Shown: piece after piece, positions 32,752 to 40,486 of the stretch
How positions within the stretch are numbered: the first letter of the stretch is position 1
How the letters are laid out: every line of letters begins with the position of its first letter
From: Glutamicibacter mishrai
Lineage (GTDB): Bacteria > Actinomycetota > Actinomycetes > Actinomycetales > Micrococcaceae
Direction of reading: 5' to 3'
NCBI RefSeq assembly: GCF_012221945.1
Contig: NZ_CP032549.1
Span: 620,001-684,000, forward strand
DNA: 64,000 bases
The notes under the pieces: model-generated
The model's database searches: none
Seen by the model: the letters and a program-made list of their open reading frames with translations, nothing else
Told to the model about the DNA's origin: nothing
Position numbers and translations under genes: made by a program

Positions 32752-33874
32752 TTAGCGGCGGACGGCTGAACGCCTTCTTGGCTCCTTCAGCCACGAAGGT
32801 CAGCGACTTGATGGTGGCGTTGCGCAGCGGCAATCCCAGCGGCTTCTCGACGAAGCGGGCAACAACGTAGGCCCAGCCAAGCATGACTGCGACCAATCCG
32901 AAGAGCAGCACGTACTTATTGATGGTGCCGTGCAGTTCTTCGATGATCCACCATCCCCACAGCTGGTGGAACAGGTAGAGCGGGAACGTCAGCGAACCGG
33001 CAACAGCCATCCATTTGGCTTGAATGTGCTTGAGCGGGGTGAGCGTGCAAATGGCCAACAGGGCTACACAGGCGACGGCGAGTACCTGAAAGTGCCAGGC
33101 TGGGACGTCGAGTCCGGAGAGGTAGTCAGCGTCGAAGCGCCCCTTGGTTCCAGTGAAGAAGGCTGCGATTGCCGTGTTGAAGATCAGCAGCAGCCAGCGC
33201 ATGAGCGTGTGGCCGCTTTGGTAGATCTGGTACAGCATCATACCTGCTGCGAAGAGCGCGGCGTACTGTCCGGCGAACCAGTCCTGGACCTCGTCGAGCT
33301 GGGTGAAATGCAGGTACAAGCCGATGGCGGGCCATAGCGCGCAGAGCCACATGATGTGCTTGTTCTTGACAAGTCCGATAGCCAAGAGGATAGCCAACAG
33401 GATATAGAAGCGCAGTTCCACCCAGAGCGTCCAGTAGACGCCATCAAGATCCTGGATGTTGAAGGCTGACTGCATCATGGTCAGGTTGGGCAGGATGTCG
33501 CTGGCGGTTCGTCCGTCGTTGCCTGCTGGCCAGATTTTCAGTGACAATACTGCGGCGGCGATGACCGCCACCCAGTAGGCGGGATACAATCGCCCGACTC
33601 GTGACCCGATGAAGCCTATGACGTTCTTGCCTTGCAGGGACATCAGGATGACGAAGCCCGAGATCAGGAAGAAGAGCTGGACGCCCAGCTGTCCGTAGCG
33701 GGTGAATTCAGAGAGTACCGGCCAGAATTCCGGGGCCTTAGTCCCCCAGTGTTCGTGCCCCCAGGCCGTGTAGTGGTAGAACACCACTATCAGGGCAGCG
33801 GTGAAACGCAGTGCGTCTAGTAGACCAAGTCTCGGCGCAGGTGCGTGGGTCCGTGGAGCTAGAGAATTCGACAC
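32705..33874 (-). CDS. Acyltransferase family 3 (OafA/YrhL-like) membrane protein
   Basis: Family 3 acyltransferases transfer acetyl or other acyl groups to cell-surface sugars or to small metabolites. The 389-residue product begins after a short soluble stretch with the motif GLLDALRFTAALIVVFYHY (conserved Arg and His of the family, residues 17-35), then about ten hydrophobic segments with the GFVILMSLQGKNVIGFIGSRVGRLYPAYW motif. No C-terminal SGNH domain is present. The start is GTG. The gene sits between rplL and rpoB, where most genomes have none, and its acceptor is unknown. Confidence 0.88.
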   Translation of the reverse strand: MSNSLAPRTHAPAPRLGLLDALRFTAALIVVFYHYTAWGHEHWGTKAPEFWPVLSEFTRYGQLGVQLFFLISGFVILMSLQGKNVIGFIGSRVGRLYPAYWVAVIAAAVLSLKIWPAGNDGRTASDILPNLTMMQSAFNIQDLDGVYWTLWVELRFYILLAILLAIGLVKNKHIMWLCALWPAIGLYLHFTQLDEVQDWFAGQYAALFAAGMMLYQIYQSGHTLMRWLLLIFNTAIAAFFTGTKGRFDADYLSGLDVPAWHFQVLAVACVALLAICTLTPLKHIQAKWMAVAGSLTFPLYLFHQLWGWWIIEELHGTINKYVLLFGLVAVMLGWAYVVARFVEKPLGLPLRNATIKSLTFVAEGAKKAFSRPPLTMPEPKYQQSWHQSR

Positions 33875-33958
33875 GTAAATAGCGTATGCAATGAACTTGA
33901 ATAAACGCTGTTAATAGAAACGTTATAAAACAATTCTGATGAAAGTGCCAGTTAACGG

Positions 33959-33996
33959 CTAAGGGGCCCACAGGCTTTCGCCTGTGGACCCCTTAG
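33959..33996 (-). terminator. Terminator after rplL
   Basis: Two 17-nt arms (33959-33975 and 33980-33996) pair with one mismatch around the loop TTTC, 26 nt past the rplL stop. It separates the rplJL transcript from the acyltransferase gene. Confidence 0.9.
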
Positions 33997-34022
33997 CAAT
34001 AAGTTGCGAGTGACCGCGGAAC

Positions 34023-34397
34023 TTACTTAACGGTGACGGTAGCGCCGGCAGCTTCCAGAGCTTCCTTAGCCTTCTCGGCAGCGTCCTTTGCAACACCCTC
34101 AAGCAGAGCCTTTGGAGCGCCGTCAACGAGCTCCTTAGCTTCCTTCAGGCCCAGGGAAGTGATTGCGCGAACTTCCTTGATCACTGCGATCTTCTTGTCG
34201 CCAGCCGACTCGAGGATAACGTCGAATTCGGTCTTCTCTTCTGCAGCAGCTTCGCCGCCAGCAGCAGGACCGGCAACTGCAACAGCAGCAGCGGTTACGT
34301 CGAAGGTCTCTTCGAATTCCTTAACGAACTCGGAAAGCTCGATGATGGTCATTTCCTTGAATGCGGAAAGCAGCTCTTCGTTGCTGAGCTTCGCCAT
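34023..34397 (-). CDS. rplL: 50S ribosomal protein L7/L12
   Basis: L7/L12 forms the flexible stalk that recruits translation GTPases. The 124-residue product has the N-terminal dimerisation helix ([27 protein letters not shown]), an Ala/Gly hinge at about residues 38-54, and the C-terminal domain [41 protein letters not shown]. It lies 72 nt after rplJ and ends at a strong terminator. Confidence 0.98.
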   Translation of the reverse strand: MAKLSNEELLSAFKEMTIIELSEFVKEFEETFDVTAAAVAVAGPAAGGEAAAEEKTEFDVILESAGDKKIAVIKEVRAITSLGLKEAKELVDGAPKALLEGVAKDAAEKAKEALEAAGATVTVK

Positions 34398-34469
34398 GGT
34401 CGGCGTCCTTTCGGTTTTGGCCCGAAGGCCTAATGAATTTGGGATTACGTTGCGAGAGATCGCGAAAGC

Positions 34470-34991
34470 CTAGGCTTCTGCCGGAGCTTCCTCGGCAGCA
34501 GCGCCACCGTTCTCTTCGAGCTTTGCACGCAGTGCTTCGACGACGCGAGCAGCAGCGGAGGCCGGAGCCTGCAGTACTGCAGCAACGCGAGCGAGCTGGG
34601 TTTCGCGGGATTCCAGTGCGGCCAGTGCAGCGATGCCGCTCTGGTCCAGCGCCTTGCCTTCGAACCAGCCGGTCTTGATGACCAGCTTCTCGTTGGTCTT
34701 GGCGAATTCCGTGAGGCTCTTAGCAGCAGCAACAGCGTCGCCCTTTACGAAGGCGATTGCAGTTGGGCCGGAAAGCTGCTCATCGAATGCATCGATGCCA
34801 GCGTTCTTAGCTGCGATTGCGGTCAAGGTGTTCTTTACAACTGCGTACTTGGTCTCCTGACCAAGCGAGCGGCGCAGATCCTTGAGCTGTGCAACGGTAA
34901 GCCCACGGTATTCGGTCAAGACAGCCGCGGTTGATTCGTTGAAGTCCGCAGTGATTTCTTCAATCGCTGCAGTCTTGCTCGGGGTTGCCAT
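34470..34991 (-). CDS. rplJ: 50S ribosomal protein L10
   Basis: L10 anchors the L7/L12 stalk to 23S rRNA and typically represses its own operon by binding its mRNA leader. The 173-residue product has the N-terminal ADFNESTAAVLTEYRGLTVAQLKDLRRSLG and KYAVVKNTLTAIAAKNAG segments and the C-terminal alanine-rich helix that binds L7/L12 dimers. The upstream leader at 35107-35183 matches an L10-type autoregulatory element. Confidence 0.97.
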   Translation of the reverse strand: MATPSKTAAIEEITADFNESTAAVLTEYRGLTVAQLKDLRRSLGQETKYAVVKNTLTAIAAKNAGIDAFDEQLSGPTAIAFVKGDAVAAAKSLTEFAKTNEKLVIKTGWFEGKALDQSGIAALAALESRETQLARVAAVLQAPASAAARVVEALRAKLEENGGAAAEEAPAEA

Positions 34992-35106
34992 AACACTCCT
35001 TCCGGGGATTTGTTCGGTACCGTTTCAAAACCGGCGAGGCCATAAAAATAGCCCCGCGCAGGAGCACAGGGCAGTTCAACTCATTCAAGTTAAAGCAAAT
35101 CTATGT

Positions 35107-35183
35107 AACCTGCGTTGGTTGTCCTTGCGGACCTTTAGGAACATTTGGAAACCAAATGTTCAACCGACGGTCTTCGGTATTTC
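35107..35183 (-). ncRNA. L10-type autoregulatory leader of rplJL
   Basis: On the minus strand the segment starts CCGAAGACCGTCGGTTG, forms an internal hairpin GAACATTTGG-TTT-CCAAATGTTC, and closes with CAACCAACGCAGGT. The CGTCGGTTG and CAACCAACG arms pair with one mismatch. This is the architecture of ribosomal L10 leaders, in which L10 with L7/L12 binds a kink-turn to repress translation. The element lies 115 nt upstream of the rplJ start and directly after its promoter. Confidence 0.7.
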
Positions 35184-35184
35184 T

Positions 35185-35214
35185 AGTCTAAGCCAGATCA
35201 TCTCAGCACAGCAA
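35185..35214 (-). promoter_or_regulatory. rplJL promoter
   Basis: On the minus strand TTGCTG (35214-35209) and TAGACT (35190-35185) are 18 nt apart and sit immediately upstream of the L10 leader. This matches a housekeeping sigma promoter and explains separate transcription of rplJL after the rplA terminator. Confidence 0.65.
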
Positions 35215-35270
35215 ATCGTAGCAGCGCCCAGGGCGCATGATTCTGATCACTGGGAAAAGTTTGAGGTGAC

Positions 35271-35380
35271 GGGACTTAATTGCCGGCGCTTGGGGAACGC
35301 GGGCAATAAGTCCCGCCGGGCCTAGAAGCTTGGGGAACTTCTAAACCTCACCGGTGCATGGCCTTGGGGGATCCATGCAC
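35271..35380. ncRNA. Three tandem hairpins with a shared CTTGGGG loop
   Basis: Three consecutive hairpins lie between the rplA terminator and the rplJ promoter. Hairpin A (35271-35314) and hairpin B (35323-35343) carry the identical 9-nt loop CTTGGGGAA on different stems (GCG/CGC versus AAG/CTT next to the loop). Hairpin C (35354-35380) has an 8-bp stem GTGCATGG/CCATGCAC with loop CCTTGGGGGAT. A perfect 13-nt dyad GCGCCCAGGGCGC also lies nearby at 35224-35236. The strand is unknown; on the minus strand the loops read TTCCCCAAG. No protein is encoded. Confidence 0.5.
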
Positions 35381-35484
35381 AAGTGGCCGAAATACTCGGC
35401 AGTCACAGCCTATCACCGGCAATTATGGTTTCCTACCCACACGCGACTTTCGCAGGAATCATTGAGCATTGCTGGTTAAAGATC

Positions 35485-35517
35485 GAGGGAGCATGCCGCG
35501 ATGCGGCATGCTCCCTC
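35485..35517 (-). terminator. Terminator after rplA
   Basis: Perfect 15-bp arms (35485-35499 and 35503-35517) enclose a 3-nt loop, 20 nt past the rplA stop, and are followed on the minus strand by GATCTTTAACC. It ends or reduces the rplKA transcript. Confidence 0.9.
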
Positions 35518-35537
35518 AATGAGTCAAGCTACTAAGC

Positions 35538-36242
35538 TTAGGCCTCGACGCGGGTTACGTTCGGGTCAACAGGGATGCCTGGACCGAAGGTGGTTGCGAG
35601 GGTAGCCTTCGAGATGTAGCGGCCCTTCGAAGCCGAAGGCTTCAGGCGCAGTACCTCTTCGAGAGCTGCAGCGTAGTTCTCGGCCAGCTGCTTGGCATCG
35701 AACGAAACCTTGCCAATGATGAAGTGCAGGTTCGAGTGCTTGTCGACGCGGAAGTCGATCTTGCCGCCCTTGATGTCGTTAACAGCCTTGGCAACATCCA
35801 TGGTCACGGTGCCGGTCTTAGGGTTTGGCATCAGGTTACGTGGACCCAGTACCTTACCCAAGCGGCCAACCTTGCCCATCAGGTCAGGGGTTGCAACTGC
35901 TGCGTCGAAGTCGGTCCAGCCGCCCTGGATCTTTTCGATCAGGTCGTCCGAGCCAACGAAGTCGGCGCCAGCTTCGCGAGCTGCTTCTGCCTTGTCACCG
36001 TTAGCGAAAACTACCACGCGGGCGGTCTTACCGGTGCCGTGCGGAAGGTTGACGGTACCGCGAACCATCTGGTCTGCCTTGCGTGGGTCAACACCCAAGC
36101 GGAAAGCAACCTCAACGGTCGAGTTGGTCTTCTCGCCTGCGGTCTCCTTAGCCAGGGCGATTGCCTCGACTGGAGTGTAGACGTTGTTGTCGGCATCGAT
36201 CTTAGCCGCGGCGGCTACGTATGCTTTGCTGCGCTTTGCCAT
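35538..36242 (-). CDS. rplA: 50S ribosomal protein L1
   Basis: L1 forms the mobile stalk that helps E-site tRNA release. The 234-residue product has [38 protein letters not shown] near residues 43-80 and the signature [26 protein letters not shown]. It lies 135 nt downstream of rplK and is followed by a strong terminator, so here rplKA and rplJL appear as separate units. Confidence 0.97.
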   Translation of the reverse strand: MAKRSKAYVAAAAKIDADNNVYTPVEAIALAKETAGEKTNSTVEVAFRLGVDPRKADQMVRGTVNLPHGTGKTARVVVFANGDKAEAAREAGADFVGSDDLIEKIQGGWTDFDAAVATPDLMGKVGRLGKVLGPRNLMPNPKTGTVTMDVAKAVNDIKGGKIDFRVDKHSNLHFIIGKVSFDAKQLAENYAAALEEVLRLKPSASKGRYISKATLATTFGPGIPVDPNVTRVEA

Positions 36243-36377
36243 CTGCGTTATCTCCTTATGCAGTCGTGGTCATATGGACCGCGCGCGGTCCTGCCACGGG
36301 CGAATCGATCAGGTGATCGCCTCGCCTTAGATTAAATTCTGAAGTGCTATCCAACAGGTGAACAGCGGAAGGCGGAA

Positions 36378-36809
36378 TTAGCCTTCTACGGTGACACCCA
36401 TGGAGCGAGCGGTACCGGCGATGATCTTAGCTGCAGCAGCCAGATCGTTAGCGTTGAGGTCAGCCATCTTAGCGGTGGCGATTTCCTCAACCTGAGCCTG
36501 GGTCAGGTTAGCAACCTTCAGGGACTGAGGGGTGCCGGAACCCTTTGCAACGCCAGCAGCCTTCTTGATCAGCTCAGCTGCAGGAGGGGTCTTGGTGATG
36601 AAAGTGAACGAACGGTCTTCGTATACGGTGATCTCAACTGGAATCACGTTACCGCGCTGCGACTCGGTCGCTGCGTTGTAAGCCTTGCAGAATTCCATGA
36701 TGTTGACGCCGTGCTGACCAAGGGCTGGACCGATTGGAGGAGCTGGGTTAGCAGCACCTGCCTGGATCTGCAGCTTGATGAGTCCGGTGACCTTTTTCTT
36801 TGGGGCCAT
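36378..36809 (-). CDS. rplK: 50S ribosomal protein L11
   Basis: L11 is part of the GTPase-associated centre and is bound by thiopeptide antibiotics together with 23S rRNA. The 143-residue product has [40 protein letters not shown] and the C-terminal signature [38 protein letters not shown]. The upstream 129-nt leader contains a GGCGCG/CGCGCC hairpin at 36875-36895. Confidence 0.97.
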   Translation of the reverse strand: MAPKKKVTGLIKLQIQAGAANPAPPIGPALGQHGVNIMEFCKAYNAATESQRGNVIPVEITVYEDRSFTFITKTPPAAELIKKAAGVAKGSGTPQSLKVANLTQAQVEEIATAKMADLNANDLAAAAKIIAGTARSMGVTVEG

Positions 36810-36938
36810 GTCGGGTCCTTCTACTCTTGCGGTTCCCGCAGCACAGGAGCGTGGTACGGGGATCTGGCTATCGTGGCGCGACAGCCAAACGCGCCCTCAC
36901 ATCGATAAGCGACCGATATGGGGCACGAAGACTTAATA

Positions 36939-37760
36939 CTACTGGATCTTGGTGACCTGGTTGAAGTTCAGGGTCACTGGGGTTTCGCGTTCGAAGATCG
37001 AAACCAGTACGACCAGTTGAGCTGCTTCCAGCTTGATTTCCGAGATCGTGGCCGGCATGGTCTCGAATGGACCATCGTTGACGATGACCGATTCTCCAAC
37101 TTCAAAGTCCACGGTGACCTCGGTAATTGGAGCACGGCCTGGCTTCGATGCCGATGGCTGCTCTACTGGGTCAACGACGGTGTGCTCCAGCATGGAGAAC
37201 ACTTCATCAAGGTTCAGCGGGTTTGGATCGTGGGCGTTTCCAACGAATCCGGTGACGCCTGGAGTGTGTCGAACAACACCCCACGAAGCGTCGGTGAGCT
37301 CCATGCGAACCAGTACGTAGCCTGGGATGCGCACGCGGCGGACGATCTTGCGCTGGGTGTTCTTGACCTCAACGACTTCTTCCATCGGCACCTGGATGTC
37401 GTAGATGAAATCTTCCATATCCTGGGTCTGGATACGGGTTTCGAGGTTCACCTTTACGCGGTTCTCGTAGCCGGCGTAGGTGTGGATCACGAACCAGTCA
37501 CCTGGAAGGCGGCGCAGCTTCGAGCGGAATTCTTCCTTGAGGCGAGCTACCTTGTCTTCGCCAGCTTCCTCGACTTCGGTTTCTTCAACCTCGGCGTCGG
37601 CGTCGGCTTCAGCAACCTGAGCGTCTTCAGCATCTGCGGCTGGGGCTTCGGTCGAGTCGATATCAACCTCAGCGGCTGCATCTACCTGATCGCTGTCGGC
37701 TTCAACGAACTCGTTTTCGACCTCGTCATTAATCTGCGGTTCGAGTTCCTTGTCGGACAC
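36939..37760 (-). CDS. nusG: Transcription termination/antitermination factor NusG
   Basis: NusG binds RNA polymerase and links it to Rho or the ribosome. The 273-residue product has an acidic, low-complexity extension of about 75 residues rich in Glu, Asp, Ala and Val. The NGN domain follows, starting [26 protein letters not shown] and containing VPMEEV and [15 protein letters not shown], then the C-terminal KOW domain with [22 protein letters not shown]. Such acidic extensions occur in other actinobacterial NusG proteins. The start is GTG with an AGGAG site upstream. Confidence 0.97.
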   Translation of the reverse strand: MSDKELEPQINDEVENEFVEADSDQVDAAAEVDIDSTEAPAADAEDAQVAEADADAEVEETEVEEAGEDKVARLKEEFRSKLRRLPGDWFVIHTYAGYENRVKVNLETRIQTQDMEDFIYDIQVPMEEVVEVKNTQRKIVRRVRIPGYVLVRMELTDASWGVVRHTPGVTGFVGNAHDPNPLNLDEVFSMLEHTVVDPVEQPSASKPGRAPITEVTVDFEVGESVIVNDGPFETMPATISEIKLEAAQLVVLVSIFERETPVTLNFNQVTKIQ

Positions 37761-37797
37761 TGCAGCTCCTGCTTTCTTTGACTGAATGACACTGAAA

Positions 37798-37828
37798 TTG
37801 CCTCGGAGCGATTATACCTCCGAGGCAA
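37798..37828 (-). promoter_or_regulatory. Hairpin with TATAAT in its loop between secE and nusG
   Basis: Perfect 11-bp arms TTGCCTCGGAG (37798-37808) and CTCCGAGGCAA (37818-37828) enclose a 9-nt loop that reads GTATAATCG on the minus strand. It starts 6 nt after the secE stop. It may be a weak terminator, and the TATAAT could be a -10 for nusG, but no good -35 is seen. Confidence 0.5.
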
Positions 37829-37834
37829 CTAAAC

Positions 37835-38083
37835 TTACTGTTCTACCTGTTTGGTGAACAGGAGGATCGAACCCTGCCCGAAGACGAAGTCCAGGGCCGT
37901 CACGATCAGCATCACCACGACGACGAAACCGACAACCACCAAGAAGTAATTGAGCAGTTCGCTGCGGGTCGGGGTGACTACCTTCTTAAGTTCCGCGATT
38001 ACCTGACGGAAAAACAGCATGATTTGGGCAAAAAAGCCCTTCTTCTGCTTACCCTTACCAGAGTCAAGAGCAGATTCGGTCAC
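37835..38083 (-). CDS. secE: Preprotein translocase subunit SecE
   Basis: SecE clamps SecY in the translocon. The start is taken as the GTG at 38083, which has GAGGA 6 nt upstream and gives an 82-residue protein; an ATG further upstream at 38122 has no ribosome site. The product has a short charged N-terminus, the amphipathic FFAQIMLFFRQVIAELKKVVTPTRSELLNYF segment, and one C-terminal membrane segment, the usual one-span actinobacterial form. It lies between trpT and nusG, the standard order. Confidence 0.95.
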   Translation of the reverse strand: MTESALDSGKGKQKKGFFAQIMLFFRQVIAELKKVVTPTRSELLNYFLVVVGFVVVVMLIVTALDFVFGQGSILLFTKQVEQ

Positions 38084-38200
38084 GTTCTTCCTCGTTTCAA
38101 TTTTTTTGGCCAGTTGAAACAATCACGGTGCGTCGTAGCCTGACCGACCACAACACACCGTGACGTGAGATAATTCGCTGAGCGATAAATCGCTACTGCG

Positions 38201-38273
38201 CAGGGCAGACAGGACTCGAACCTGCAACCTGCGGTTTTGGAGACCGCTGCGCTACCAATTGCGCCACTACCCT
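38201..38273 (-). tRNA. trpT: tRNA-Trp (anticodon CCA)
   Basis: The 73-nt minus-strand sequence folds into a full cloverleaf. The acceptor stem AGGGTAG pairs with CTGCCCT, the anticodon arm is GCGGT-CTCCAAA-ACCGC with anticodon CCA, and the T arm holds GGTTCGAGTCC. The discriminator is G, and the 3' CCA is not encoded. A tRNA-Trp upstream of secE is a conserved actinobacterial arrangement. Confidence 0.95.
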
Positions 38274-38542
38274 TCGGAGCTTTTCTCAGCTCCCACCTAG
38301 AACATCTTAGCGGATGAAAGCTCTTGGCTTCTTCCGTGTCGATGTCTCGGCAACGAGAAATAACTTTACGCAACGAAATCGCAATTGTCGAACTGACAAC
38401 CCAAGGTGTGGCGCAGAACGCATGGATCCGCCAGCGCCTAGGCGCGAAAATGTCATTTTCCCTCATGCTCGATTGTTCTGGAGAACAGGGAACTAAACTG
38501 GAACCAACAGCTGTCCCCATAGACTTCAGGACGAATTCTCAC

Positions 38543-39742
38543 ATGTCTCGAATATCTCGCCGCATCGGCGCAATCTCCGAATCCGCGACCCTCGCAGTCG
38601 ACGCCAAGGCCAAGGCTCTGAAAGCCGCTGGGCGCCCAGTCATCGGGTTCGGTGCCGGTGAGCCTGACTTCCCAACGCCTGACTACATCGTCGAAGCCGC
38701 GCTGAAAGCCGCAGCCGACCCGAAGAACCACCGCTACTCCCCTGCTGCTGGCCTTCCAGAGCTGCGTGAAGCCATTGCCGCAAAGACCTTGCGCGATTCA
38801 GGCTACGAGATCTCTGCATCCCAGGTCCTGGTGACCAACGGCGGCAAGCAGGCCGTGTACAACACCTTCGCCACCCTGCTGGATCCAGGAGACGAAGTCA
38901 TCGTCCCGGCTCCATATTGGACCACCTACCCTGAAGCCATCCAGCTCGCCGGCGGCAAGCCGGTTTCGATCTTCGCCGGCCCGGAACAGGGCTACAAGGT
39001 CACCGTGGAGCAGCTCGAATCCGTGCTGACCGAACGCACCAAGGTGCTGCTGTTCGTTTCGCCATCTAACCCTACCGGCGCTGTGTACTCGCCAGAGCAG
39101 GTCCGAGAAATCGGCCAGTGGGCTGCCTCCAAGGGCCTGTGGGTTGTCACCGACGAAATCTACGAGCACCTGACCTACGGGGATGCCAGCTTCAGCTCCA
39201 TCGCCACACTCGCGCCAGAACTTGAAGACCGCGTGGTTGTGCTCAACGGCGTCGCCAAGACCTACGCCATGACCGGTTGGCGCGTGGGATGGATGGCCGG
39301 TCCAGCCGATGTCATCAAGGCCGCCACCAACCTGCAGTCGCACGCAACCTCGAACGTTGCCAACGTTTCGCAGCGTGCTGCCCTGGCCGCCGTCGCCGGC
39401 CCGCTGGATGCTGTCAACGAAATGAAGACCGCATTCAACCGCCGCCGCCTGGCAATCGTCGAGGGCCTGAACGCCATTGACGGCCTGCACTGTCCTACCC
39501 CCGAAGGCGCGTTCTACGCCTACTCGGATGTCCGTGGCCTGCTCGGCCGCGAAATCCGCGGCGTCGTGAACAACACCAGCGCCGAACTGGCAGCCTTCAT
39601 CCTCGAGCAGGCTGAGGTCGCCGTGGTCCCAGGCGAGGCCTTCGGACCCTCGGGCTTTATCCGTATGTCCTACGCATTGGGCGATGCGGACCTCGCCGAA
39701 GGTGTGGAGCGCATTCAGAAGCTGCTCGGCGAAGCCAAGTAA
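38543..39742 (+). CDS. aspC: Pyridoxal-phosphate aspartate aminotransferase (class I/II)
   Basis: The enzyme probably transfers the amino group between aspartate and 2-oxoglutarate. The 399-residue product has the class I features [10 protein letters not shown], the [11 protein letters not shown] segment, [32 protein letters not shown], and [15 protein letters not shown] with the PLP Lys near residue 240. This pattern fits the subgroup Ig enzymes (Thermus AspC type). The ATG at 38543 is preferred over an upstream in-frame start because the family begins [12 protein letters not shown] -10 candidate TAAACT lies at 38492-38497. Specificity for aspartate is inferred from the family. Confidence 0.88.
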   Translation: MSRISRRIGAISESATLAVDAKAKALKAAGRPVIGFGAGEPDFPTPDYIVEAALKAAADPKNHRYSPAAGLPELREAIAAKTLRDSGYEISASQVLVTNGGKQAVYNTFATLLDPGDEVIVPAPYWTTYPEAIQLAGGKPVSIFAGPEQGYKVTVEQLESVLTERTKVLLFVSPSNPTGAVYSPEQVREIGQWAASKGLWVVTDEIYEHLTYGDASFSSIATLAPELEDRVVVLNGVAKTYAMTGWRVGWMAGPADVIKAATNLQSHATSNVANVSQRAALAAVAGPLDAVNEMKTAFNRRRLAIVEGLNAIDGLHCPTPEGAFYAYSDVRGLLGREIRGVVNNTSAELAAFILEQAEVAVVPGEAFGPSGFIRMSYALGDADLAEGVERIQKLLGEAK

Positions 39743-39752
39743 GCGCCAATCC

Positions 39753-39802
39753 AAAGCACCAACGGCGTCCCAAGAAATTTCTTGGGACGCCGTTGGTGCT
39801 TT
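39753..39802. terminator. Bidirectional terminator, 50-bp perfect palindrome
   Basis: The 25 bases at 39753-39777 are exactly complementary to 39778-39802, with no spacer. It lies 10 nt past the aminotransferase stop and 15 nt past the stop of the convergent response regulator. A runs on one side and T runs on the other let it work in both directions. Confidence 0.92.
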
Positions 39803-39817
39803 AACGCTCGGATTTAT

Positions 39818-40486
39818 CTAGAGGATCTTGCGGTCAACAGCCCACCGGGTGAGCTCATGGCGGTTCGAGAGCTGCAACTTGCGCAAGACATTCGATACGT
39901 GGGACTCCACGGTTTTCACCGAGATGAACAATTCCGTGGCCACTTCCTTATAGCTGTAGCCTCGGGCGATCAGGCGCATCACCTGCAGTTCGCGGTCCGA
40001 GAGCAGATCCAGCTCTTCATCGATGTCTGAAACCGCGGTGCTGCTGCCAAAAGCGTCCAGCACGAATCCGGCCAGGCGTGGCGAAAAGACCGCGTCGCCG
40101 GCAGCCACGCGACGCACGGCATCGGAGATTTCCTCGCCGGAAATGCTCTTGGTGACGTACCCGCGGGCTCCGGCGCGAATCACCGTGACCACGTCTTGAG
40201 CCGCATCGGAAACGCTGAGCGCCAGGAACTTGGTTGATCCCAGAAGCTGCGCGCAGTTCTTCAGCACTTCAGCGCCTCCCCCGGCACGGCCGCCGGGCAG
40301 GTGAACGTCCAGCAACACCACGTCGGGTTTCGTTTCGGTGATCACGGCGATGGCTTCTTCCACGGTTCCGGCTTCGCCCACGATGTGCATGTCGCTCGCC
40401 AGGTCAGCCTTGAGGCCAGAACGAAAGATCGCGTGATCGTCAACGAGGACTACACGATAGCTTTGGGCGGTATTTTCGGTACTCAT
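39818..40486 (-). CDS. LuxR/NarL-type response regulator
   Basis: This cytosolic transcription factor is probably phosphorylated by the adjacent kinase. The 222-residue product has a receiver domain (VVLVDDHAIFRSGLKADL, phospho-Asp in VVLLDVHLPGG, and the TKSIS Lys) and a C-terminal LuxR helix-turn-helix at about residues 155-218 (LSDRELQVMRLIARGYSYKEVATELFISVKTVESHVSNVLRKL). The ATG at 40486 overlaps the kinase stop by 4 nt. The pairing with a PspC-type kinase resembles LiaR/VraR systems that sense cell-envelope damage. Confidence 0.93.
   Translation of the reverse strand: MSTENTAQSYRVVLVDDHAIFRSGLKADLASDMHIVGEAGTVEEAIAVITETKPDVVLLDVHLPGGRAGGGAEVLKNCAQLLGSTKFLALSVSDAAQDVVTVIRAGARGYVTKSISGEEISDAVRRVAAGDAVFSPRLAGFVLDAFGSSTAVSDIDEELDLLSDRELQVMRLIARGYSYKEVATELFISVKTVESHVSNVLRKLQLSNRHELTRWAVDRKIL

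Noticed and set aside
38084..38122. Upstream ATG extending secE by 13 codons
   Set aside because: The GTG at 38083 has a good GAGGA site and matches the family start, while the ATG has none.
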